64,000 bases of DNA from Branchinecta lynchi. Taxonomy: Eukaryota > Arthropoda > Branchiopoda > Anostraca > Branchinectidae. Shown here piece after piece: positions 54,731-64,000 of this stretch. The notes under the pieces were generated by a model. That model did not search any database. It saw nothing but the letters and a program-made list of their open reading frames with translations, and had not been told where the DNA came from. Every line of letters begins with the position of its first letter. Positions within the stretch are counted from its first letter, which is position 1. Location of the stretch: contig JAKZAP010000017.1 of NCBI GenBank assembly GCA_023053575.1, positions 8,377,501 through 8,441,500 on the forward strand, read 5' to 3'. The position numbers and the translations under genes were made by a program.

Positions 54731-56593
54731 CTTTTTATGGCACTTGCCCTTCGGCCAAGTGCCATATAGCGATCGCAATTTCTGTCCGTCCGTCGGTCTG
54801 TCGGTCTTTCCGGGTTTTGCTAGTTCGGGCACTTCCACATAAGCTAGGACGATAAAACTTGGCAGGCATATCAGGGACACCAAATGATTAAGTTGGAAAT
54901 AGTCACTTCCCCGGTCCAAGCACCGTGGGGGAGTGGAGGGAGGGGGAATCCGGAATCTTGAGGTATTTTTAACTTTTGAACGGGTGATCGGATCTCGATG
55001 AAACTTGATCTTTGGAACGACCTCATGCCTCAGACGACCTACTTAAAATCTGGACCGGATCCGGTGACTTTTGGGGGGAGCTGGAGGGGGCAACCGGAAA
55101 TCTTGGGAAACGCTATGAGTGGAGGGATCGAGATGAAACTTGGTGGGAAGACACCTAGCAAACACTAGATACATCATTGACATAACCGAGCCGATTCGGG
55201 CACTGTGGGGGGGAGTGGAGGGAGGGGGAATCCGGAATCTTGAGGTATTTATAACTTTTGAACGGGTGATCGGATCTCGATGGAACTTGATATTTGGAAA
55301 GACCTCATGCCTCAGACGACCCATTTAAAATCCGGACCGGATCTGGTGACTTTTGGGGAGAGCTGGAGGGGGGCAACCGGAAATCTTGGGAACCGCTATG
55401 AGTGGAGGGATCGAGATGAAACTTGGTGGGAAGACACCTAGCAAACACCAGATACATCTTTGACATAACCGTAGCCGATTCGGGCACTGTGGGGGGAGTG
55501 GAGGGAGGGGGAATCCGGAATCTTGAGGTATTTATAACTTTTGAACGGGTGATCGGATCTCGATGGAACTTGATATTTGGAAAGACCTCATGCCTCAGAC
55601 GACCCACTTAAAATCCGGATCGGATCCGGTGACTTTTGGGGGAGCTGGAGGAGGCAACCGGAAATCTTGGGAAACGCTGTGAGTGGAGGGATCGAGATGA
55701 AACTTGGTGGGAAGACACCTAGCAAACACTAGATATATCATTGACATAACCGAGCCAATTTGGGCACTGTGGGGGGAGTGGAGGGAGGAGGAATCCGGAA
55801 TCTTGAGGTATTTATAACTTTTGAACGGGTGATCGGACCGGATCTGGTGACTTTTGGGGAGAGCTGGAGGGGGGCAACCGGAAATCTTGGGAACCGCTAT
55901 GAGTGGAGGGATCGAGATGAAACTTGGTGGGAAGACACCTAGCAAACACCAGATACATCTTTGACATAACCGAGCCGATTCGGGCACTGTGGGGGGAGTG
56001 GAGGGAGGGGGAATCCGGAATCTTGAGGTATTTTTAACTTTTGAACGGGTGATCGGATCTCGATGAAACTTGATCTTTGGAACGACCTCATGCCTCAGAC
56101 GACCTACTTAAAATCTGGACCGGATCCGGTGACTTTTGGGGGGAGCTGGATGGGGCAACCGGAAATCTTGGGAAACGCTATGAGTGGAGGGATCGAGATG
56201 GAACTTGGTGGGAAGACACCTAGCAAACACTAGATACATCATTGACATAACCGAGCCAATTTGGGCACTGTGGGGGGAGTGGAGGGAGGAGGAATCCGGA
56301 ATCTTGAGGTATTTATAACTTTTGAACGGGTGATCGGATCTCGATGGAACTTGATATTTGGAAAGGCCTCATGCCTCAGACGACCCACTTAAAATCCGGA
56401 CCGGATCCGGTGACTTTTGGGGGGAGCTGGAGGGGGCAACCGGAAATCTTGGGAAACGCTATGAGTGGAGGGATCGAGATGAAACTTGGTGGGAAGACAC
56501 CTAGCAAACACTAGATACATCTAGATTTATCATTGACATAACCGAGCCGTGCCTACTCGTAACAAGTGCCATATGAGCTCGTAGCTCTTGTTT
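54731..56593 (+). mobile_element. Family B element with six monomers
   Basis: A second complete element 155 bp downstream in the same orientation. Head hairpin TGGCACTTGCCCTTCGGCC at ~54738. Monomers start near 55188, 55471, 55751, 55974 and 56250; one is ~60 bp short. The tail ends AACAAGTGCCATATGAGCTC then GTAGCTCTTGTT. Monomers are nearly identical to those of the upstream array. Confidence 0.87.
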
Positions 56594-57012
56594 TTTGTAA
56601 ATCGGTTTTGTCAAGCGCAGGTAGAAGCGCACAGAGGTACTACAAATCCGACAAGGAAATTCCACTATGAACGAATTTACTACGTAATTTAGCCTTAAGC
56701 CTCTTTCAGTGAATAAGTGAGGGGTAATTACGGTCTTAATTTAAATCTCGGCCCTTTTCGATTAAACTTTAACAAACGTAACGTACGGCAACGTAAGAAA
56801 AGGAAGCAGAAATTAAATAAAATTCATTTGCTTTATTATATGATATGCTAGTTGTCCAAGAGAATCCTTGGATTTGTTTGAGAAACGACGATAATGATGA
56901 AAACGATGAAAAAGTGAGAAGAAAAATAAATTCAGCGATCGCCTGTCTGAACGGGACCGCGGCAGGTGCCAAAGAGTCGACGTAACCTAAGGGACTGCAG
57001 AAGCCTATCTTA
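56594..57012. other. Unassigned interval
   Basis: No gene or repeat recognised. Confidence 0.35.
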
Positions 57013-57021
57013 GGTTTTTAC

Positions 57022-57708
57022 CAGGGTTGGTCACCAAGAACCAGGGTATACGAGTTACTTCAGGATACTTTGGGTTACTCAGGGGTACTTTTGGTAACAT
57101 TGGGTTACTTTTCGTTACCTTGCATTGGGTTACATTGGGTTACTTTGGGTTGCATTAGGTTACATTGGGTTACTTTGAGATACAGCAGAGGTATGCTTAT
57201 GTGAACGTCTGCTAACAGTGAACGATCGCCGAAGAAAAAACTAAAACCCAAATCAGGCAGTTTTTCTTAAAAACACTAGTACTAATCACTCACGCTCTTG
57301 TTGCTTTTTGAATATTCTGCTAATTCATCTATGAAAGTGACTCAACCGACGCCTGGTTTGCTTTTTATAATTTGAAAATTTTACCGCGACGAACGCACCT
57401 TCAGTGGAAAAGATGGCGGTCCGAACCGTCAGATTCCTTCAAAAGAGGAAGGACCTTTTTAATAAATTCAAAACCAAAGAAAGTTAATTGAATTTTTGCT
57501 TGAAGTTTGTGCCAGGATAACCCTGAAATAGTTGGCTGTTTGCTGATATCAAGTTTGTAATTTTTCTTTTCCATTTTACTTTTTTATGTGCAAGTAAGAA
57601 AGCAAAGGTAGTGGAACAGTTAAAAAAGTGTTCAAATAAGCATACCTCTGCTGTACTTCTGGGTTACTTTCCAGGGTGTACGAAGTTACTTTTGGTGACC
57701 AACTCTGG
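57022..57708. mobile_element. hAT-type MITE carrying a nested TA-flanked MITE
   Basis: Ends CAGGGTTGGTCACCAA (57022-57037) and TTGGTGACCAACTCTG (57692-57707) are inverted repeats with one mismatch. GGTTTTTAC occurs at 57013-57021 and 57709-57717, an 8-9 bp target duplication. Inside the left end are many GGGTTACTTT/GGGTTACATT units (57070-57175). The interior is interrupted by the element at 57183-57653. Confidence 0.78.
57183..57653. mobile_element. Tc1/mariner-like MITE nested in the hAT element
   Basis: Inverted ends CAGCAGAGGTATGCTTAT (57183-57200) and its complement (57636-57653), extended to 24 bp with one mismatch, and flanked by TA on both sides. CAG ends and TA duplication are typical of Tc1/mariner derivatives. 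It is 471 bp, with no transposase. Confidence 0.8.
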
Positions 57709-57717
57709 GGTTTTTAC

Positions 57718-58382
57718 GCGTCAGTCAGGGAACTTTATCCTGTAATGGTTCGCTTTCTATTTCACGCGAAAGATGGCAGATTACCTTTTCTACCTCGTCA
57801 ACTAGTCGCTTTGTTATTGGGCTATGTGCAGAATAATCGCAAGTTTGCTCGGTCTGCCGATTGCCCAATACCAATCGTTTGAAAGAAGGATCCTTCGTCC
57901 CAGTGAACCACCAGTTCAGCCTTGAAATTGACTTCTGGAAATGATCCGGGGATTTGCTCACTGTACCTGCTGTGACAGAAATCTGCCAGTGCAATAGTTC
58001 TCGCTATTGTCTCTCTTAAGTGGTTTCTGTTTCATCATTTTTATTTCATCGCGAAGCAGCGTCATCCCAATTCGGCCTCTTTTTAGTCAGTTGTTCCTTT
58101 GCCATAGCATTGTCAATGCGCTCAGCTTTATACAGGTGCTACCTAACCGGTGGTATATCGGCCAATCAAAAGGTGCCGTTTTCTTGTTTTGAGGAAGTTG
58201 ACAGACGTATTTTTGAACAGCAAAACAGATCGGAGGGAAAGAAAGAAACTGAGTTGTTCTATCGCGACTCGTGGAGCGGAAATACCGGCATTGAGTCTGC
58301 TAGTCCATATATATATACATCTTTATTGAAAACCCAAAGGCCACATACAGGATGAACAAAAAACTGATAGGAAACTAAACAA
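57718..58382. other. Unassigned interval with short AT microsatellite
   Basis: (TA)5-type microsatellite at ~58307-58318; 111-codon frame (58020-58355) without recognised domain. No repeat family recognised. Confidence 0.4.
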
Positions 58383-61300
58383 AACTAGACCGACGTTGCC
58401 CGGGCAACGTGAAGTGTTGCGGCAACCTTTGTCCGGCTTCGCCGGCTAAAGTGTTGCGAGAGCAACACTTTGGTTTTGTTTCTTCGCTGTCGGTTAAATG
58501 CTGAAATTGTCAACTTATCGAAGCTTTTAAAACGGTATGTTCTAAAAAGAATAATCACATAATCAAAAGATGTTCTTTAGCGTTGTAAAACCAACAACAA
58601 AACAATATCGGAAGAAGGCTATCCGTAACGTTTCAGGATTAAAATACCATAGATGACACTATTAATTATTACAAAACTACCTTATTGTTTTACATTACCG
58701 TATCGTTTGTACCCGTTGCGTAAACAGTTAATCCTAGGTTATAGCGATAGATCATCGATACAAACTTTCTTACTGTCATATTTACAGAAATCGAATACAA
58801 TGTGCACCAATTTTCAAAAATGTCTAGCCCCTCGTGCTTACTTACAAGTCCCTCTCCCGTGATTGACATCAAATTCACCGGAAACAGATAATGGATACAC
58901 CAGCTATCAAAAGTTGCAAACCCCTCATCGCTGAAGATGATTATAGCATAAAAGCCGATTATTACTTACAAGTCCCATGCATGTCTTACAATTGGGAACA
59001 AAATTGTTCTTACCATCGAATACACCTGAGACAAATAACAGGTATACCAACTAGCAAAAGCTGCAAACTCCTCGTTGCCGAAGATGATTACGAGCTAACA
59101 GTCGACTGTTGCTTACAAGTCCCTTACATGTCTCACAACTGGTATCGCCTATTTTTGGTTTCAGTGTGTACCTTACTCTTAAAGTTGTCAACCCCCTGAA
59201 ACTTCAAACTGGTTTATCTCATGAAGGATTTTTGTTCAAAAAAATGGATGGCATATATTTTGATCAGCTCTTCAAGGGCTATCGATTGCCCTAACCACAA
59301 CAAAAGCATATCGGAAAAAGGGACTAAATTGACTTTGCAGTCAGTTGAACTTTATCCTTTTCAATCGTAGACATCGTGACGGATGAAAACTTGGAATAAT
59401 ATCCTATATAATCTAGTTGGTATTATAAAGCTATCCGTAACTTTTTAGGATTAAAATACCATAGATAACACTATTAATTATTACGAAACTACCTTGTTTT
59501 ACATTACAGTATCGTTTGTACCCGTTGCGTTAACAGTAAATCCTAGGTTACAGCGATAGACCAACGATACAAACTTTCTTACCGTCAGATCTATATAAAT
59601 CGAATGCAATTTGCAACAATTTGCACAAAATTCTAGCCCCTCGTGCACCGATTCTACTGACAAGTCCCTTTCCCGTGATAGACATCAAGTTCACCGGATA
59701 AAAATAATGGGTACACCGACTAGCAAAAGTTGCAAACCCATACTCGCTGAAGATTTGTGTAGCATAACAGCCGATTATTACTTAAAAGTCCCTTGCAAGT
59801 TTTACATTTGGGAACCAAATTGTTCATCAAATGACAGGTACGCCAACTAGCGAGAGCTGCAAACCCCTCATTGCCGAAGATGAGTATGAGCTAATAGTCA
59901 CCTGTCGCGTACAAGTCCCCTAAAAGTCTCACAACTGGTATCGCCTATTTTTGGTTTCAGTGTGTATCTTACTACTGAAGTTGTCAACCCCTTGAAACTT
60001 TCAAACTGGTGTATCTCATAAAGGAATTTTTTTTACCAAAAAATGGATGTCATATACTTTGATCAGCTCATCAGCGGCTATCGATTGCCGTCGAAGTCGA
60101 ACTTTATCCTTTTCAATCGTAGATATCGTGACGGATGAAAACTTGGAATAATATCTTATATAATCTAATTGATATTATAAAGCTATCCGTAACTTTTCAG
60201 GATTAAAATACCATAGATGACACTATTAATTATTACAAAATTACCTTATTGTTTTACATTACCGTATCGTTTGTACCCGTTGCGTAAACAGTTAATCCTA
60301 GGTTATAGCGATAGACCATCGATACAAACTTTCTTACTGTCATATTTACAGAAATCGAATACAATGTGCACCAATTTTCAAAAATTTCTAGCCCCTCGTG
60401 AACCGATTCTTGCTTACAAGTCCGTCTCCCGTGATTGACATCAAATTCACCGGAAACAAATAATGGATATACCAGCTATCAAAAGTTGCAAGCCCCTCAT
60501 CGCTGAAGATGATTATAGCATAAGCTTTTTAAACGGGATGTTCTAAAAAAATTAATCATATGATCTTCAGCGTTGTAAAAACAACGCCAAAATAATATAG
60601 GAAGAAGGGACTAAATTAACTTTGCAGTCAATTGTACTTTATCCTTTTCAATCGTAGACATCGTGACTTATATAATCTAGTTGGTAATAGAAATCTATCC
60701 GTAACTTTTCAGGATTAAAATACCATAGATGACACTATTATTTATTATGAAACTACCTCATTGCTTTACATTTTCGTTTGTATCCGTTGTGTAAACAGTT
60801 AATCCTCGGTTACATTGATAGACCATCGACACAAACTTTCTTACCGTCAGATTTATAGAAATCGAATGCAATGTGCACCCATTTGCAAAAATTCCCCACC
60901 CCTCGTGAACCGATTCCTACTTACAAGTCCCTCTCCCGTGATATAAATTAAGTTAACCGGAAACAAATAATGGGTACACCAGCTAGCAAAAGCTGCAAAC
61001 CCATCATCGCAGAAGATGATTGTAGCATAACAGCCGATTATTACTTACAAGTCCCTTGCATATCTTACCATTGGGAACCAAATTGTTCTTACCATCGAAT
61101 ACACCGGAAACAAATAACAGGTATACCAACTAGCAAAAGCTGCAAACCCCTCATTACCGAAGATGATTATGGGCTAACAGTCGACTGTTGCTTAAAAGTC
61201 CCCTATATGCATCATAACTGGTATCGCCTATTTTTGGTTTCAATGTACCTTACTATGAAGTTGTCAACCCCTTTGAAATTTTCAAACTGGTGTATCTCAT

Positions 61301-62145
61301 GAAGGAATTTTTGTACCAAAAAATGGATGACATATACTTTGATCAGCCCATCAATGGCTATCGATTGCCGTCGAAAAAAAAATTCTACCTGTCTTAGTTC
61401 AAAAGTTGACTTTTTTGCCGTAGGCCAACTTTCTAACGTCACGACTTGGAAAGGAGCAAAGGATAAGCTCTAGTTTCTTTAGCAATGAGAGAACTTTTAA
61501 AGTTTAAGAGGCACATCTGATACCGTTACTCTACCACAAACCAAAGTGCAAAAAAAAAAAATTATAAACTCAGCTGAAATCGTCGCAGACATAGACAGAA
61601 ACAATAGATGGCAGCACTTTCGGACCCGTGGGAAAAAGCCACTTTTTTGTCTCTGTAGATTTTTCTATTTATCACTCAAAGAAGATATGTTGGCTGTGGG
61701 GCCGGGTAACTGCCGCATATATTTAACACTTATAGATTTTAGTCCATCTTCAATTTGAAACTGGTGCCTGCCTGCTTGCGTGCTAGAACGGAGCTTTCCA
61801 CTCGAAAGCAGAAACATCTTTTGATGAAACGAAAGGTTCGCTACACAACTTCAGATAGTCCTCTCTGACATAGGCTATACAACTCCACTTCACTTCGCAA
61901 ACCGTAGGCTCTGGCTCGATGACAAGCAAAAACCATCCTTATTGGCCCCAGGCAAGAGTTCTATGGAGCTTTCCAAAATGTAATGTCATATTCGTCAATC
62001 CGGCCTAAGGTCCACACTTTCCGTAAAAACCGCACAGGTTAGACCCTTCTCAGTTACCAGGAATAAAATGAAATCGGAGTCATAGGAAAAAAAAAAAAAA
62101 AAAAAAAAAAACGAGGACAAAACCAAAGTGTTGCTCTCGCAACAC
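58383..62145. mobile_element. Family C element, copy 2 (complete)
   Basis: Left end AACTAGACC, then the perfect palindrome ACGTTGCCCGGGCAACGT (58393-58410), CCGGC-TTC-GCCGG, and GTGTTGC-gaga-GCAACAC. The 29-bp sequence 58451-58479 is inverted exactly at 62117-62145. The interior has repeats of ~750 bp (ATCGTGACGGATGAAAACTTGG near 59370 and 60120, a third truncated). Each contains ~130 bp sub-units. An A24-type run precedes the right end (~62085-62111). Short frames in the sub-units are not full proteins. Confidence 0.85.
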
Positions 62146-62989
62146 AATGAAAAACTAGAAACAAACAACTCGAGTGCTCATTGCACAAAATTTCGAAAAG
62201 AAACAATCACTGTTCGTGACGTAGATCCCATCCACCCTCGCTACTGACTTGGACTGCTAATCCATATTTTGTATCCTTATTTATTTATTTATTTAACTTC
62301 GACTACGGCTTCTAGAGCCATTACACATACAACACATAAAAACAACAACAAAATACATTTAAGATTGCGAGCCTTCTACGCAACACGTGTAAAGTTCGCG
62401 GTTCCAGACTAACCACACAGGCAACGTCAGTCTCATATGGGGTTTGTAAACTTACCAAGATTTACAAATAATATGGAAGATATACTCCGGAAAGAATCCC
62501 ACCAAAGAATATGGAAGATAACAGCTCTTAGGCAACTTAAGTAGATGGCAGTAACTTCAGTAACCCCCCGCCCCGTTCCCTGTGGATGTCTCCCTCCCCC
62601 CATCGTCTTTACTGACGTGGATTGTCTAATCCAGATTTTGTATCCTGATTGTGTTCTTGTGTTTGCAAAGTTGTCAAGGGCCACAAATACTAAAACAAAA
62701 TCTTTTCTGTTCTCTTTAGTACGATAAAAGACCAGCTGCGAGGCGCCCTCTCCTTTAGTCCCCAGTGGTTTTCTCCCCTATGTATATGGAATTGGACCGT
62801 CCAATCCAGATTTGTACCCAGATTCTTTTCCTGTATTTGGAAACTGTTAAAGTCCGTATGGATCTTTCACTTATTTGTACTTTCGGCGTTAAAGGACCCC
62901 TCGCACTACTTACTCTTCAACTTACGGTATTTTAAAATATTTGAATACTTTAAAACTATGCTGTGCTTTCAACAAACAACCCACGGTTT
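62146..62989. other. Unassigned interval with ATTT microsatellite
   Basis: (TTAT)n at ~62277-62298 next to TTCGACTACGGC could be a LINE 3' end, but no coding part is attached. Otherwise nothing recognised. Confidence 0.4.
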
Positions 62990-63275
62990 GGGCTGTTTTA
63001 ATCCTTTTCCGAGACCCGGTGACTTGTAGCGAAAACAGGGAGAAAATTTACATAACCGGTTTTTCTGATGGAGAAACTTCTCGTAGACAACCGTCGACAG
63101 CGTGATACACATTGGAGGTAGCAAAACACGGCAAGCGAGAAAATCAGCGTGGTTTTGTTAGAGGGGTTAGAATGTACCGTACGAAATTGGGGTCTCCGGG
63201 TTCAGAAATATACGGAGTTATTATGGAAGTAGGTTGCATTAGCATTATAGGTAAGACAGGTCCTTTAAGCATGGC
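62990..63275 (+). repeat. Family J repeat, copy 2
   Basis: Counterpart of 46190-46791, with shared words in the same order (GTAGGTTGCATTAGCATTAT, ACAGGTCCTTTAAG). The corresponding site at 46791 carries the hAT-like end. Confidence 0.5.
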
Positions 63276-63599
63276 TTGTCGCCTAAGTTGAAAGAAATCC
63301 TTCGATCTCCAGTGTGAAAATGTGGGTTACTCAGGATCTGTTCAGAGTTACCAGGCAGGGACGTTCGAAAATATTGTTGCCACCATTCAAGCCATGCTTT
63401 ACCGCCTTCTATAGGATTTCACTACAAATACCAACTCATTGGTGTTTTGTAGCTGAAACCTGGGTGGATTATGGTTAATTTATATTTTGTGTGTTGATGT
63501 AATTATAGCCCATAGTAGGCATATATGTAAATGCCTGCCATTTGGCCTGGACCCCTCTCTCTGCCAAATGGCTTTTTATGAAGTAAAAAAGGTAAGCTT
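63276..63599. other. Unassigned interval
   Basis: No feature recognised. Confidence 0.35.
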
Positions 63600-64000
63600 A
63601 ACTAGACCTACGTTGCCCGGGCAACGTGAAGTGTTGCGGCAACCTTTGTCCGGCTTCGCCGGCTAAAGTGCTGCGAGAGCAACACTTTGGTTTTGTTTCT
63701 TCGCTGTCGGTTAAATGCTGAAATTGTCAACTTATCGAAGCTTTTAAAACGGTATGTTCCAAAAAGAATAATCACATAATCAAAAGCTGTTGTTTAGCGT
63801 TGTAAAACCAACAACAAAACAATATCGGAAGAAGGCTATCCGTAACGTTTCAGGATTAAAATACCATAGATGACACTATTAATTATTACAAAACTACCTT
63901 CTTGGTTTACATTACCGTATCGTTTGTACCCGTTGCGTAAACAGTTAATCCTAGGTTATAGCGATAGACCATCGATACAAACTTTCTTACTGTCATATTT
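63600..64000. mobile_element. Family C element, copy 3, cut by the window end
   Basis: Starts AACTAGACCT then the perfect palindrome ACGTTGCCCGGGCAACGT (63610-63627), CCGGC-TTC-GCCGG and the hairpin at 63668-63685 (one base changed: GTGCTGC). It continues into the same interior as copy 2 with very few differences. The right end lies outside the window. Confidence 0.85.

Noticed and set aside
23030..62145. Family C as a virus-like or gene-bearing unit
   Set aside because: No frame longer than about 110 codons and no polymerase, helicase or capsid features; frames are sub-unit translations.

Overview
This is a repeat-dense eukaryotic window. It carries the first three coding exons of one tetraspanin gene (CD63-like subgroup) on the + strand, at 6984-7043, 12605-12793 and 28673-28849. 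All three junctions are phase 0 with canonical splice signals. Together they give residues 1-142: TM1, small loop, TM2 with GCCG motif, TM3 and the start of the large extracellular loop. The CCG-containing remainder was not found, so intron 3 must run beyond the window end (>35 kb) or the exon is missing from the assembly. Introns, GT-AG splicing and a tetraspanin indicate a metazoan. TCAGTT initiator-like words and the repeat style would fit an arthropod or another aquatic invertebrate, but the species cannot be named from sequence alone.

Everything else recognised is mobile or repetitive DNA. Three non-coding families dominate. Family A (five copies, ~0.9-1.4 kb) starts T5-GGGATCCC, holds ~115-140 bp monomers and ends GGTCTTGTT. 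Family B (six clear copies and two remnants, 0.5-2.9 kb) starts with a TGGCACTTG hairpin, holds ~281 bp monomers and ends in a GAGCT-cgt-AGCTC hairpin plus CTTGTT. Family C (two full copies of 3.1 and 3.8 kb, one cut by the window end, and one old interrupted relative) has 29-bp inverted repeats, a cluster of short hairpins and long internal repeats. A and B share the same ground plan and last bases, resembling non-autonomous Helitron/Helentron-like elements (DINE/HINE type). I infer that; no Rep-helicase is present here.

Classical non-autonomous DNA transposons also occur, several with exact target-site duplications. There are hAT-type elements (9393, 28241, 41522, 57022), a TAA-flanked Harbinger-like foldback (49306) and TA-flanked elements (22948, 44971, 57183). 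A ~1 kb palindrome lies at 4957-6003. Broken non-LTR retrotransposons lie at ~9.8-10.8, 33.1-33.5, 36.9-38.5 and 47.7-48.3 kb, with short 3' tails at 35.0 and 43.5 kb. A tRNA-Thr(UGU)-like sequence sits in intron 1 inside a 47-bp inverted repeat, with a decayed second copy 450 bp away.

Layout: 1-6.9 kb is upstream repeats and the probable promoter; 7-12.6 kb intron 1; 12.8-28.7 kb intron 2, with nested A/B/C insertions; 28.8-64 kb intron 3 (or downstream DNA), with the largest B arrays at 51.6-56.6 kb and family C copies at 58.4-62.1 kb and at the right edge. Most short open frames are by-products of repeat monomers rather than genes.
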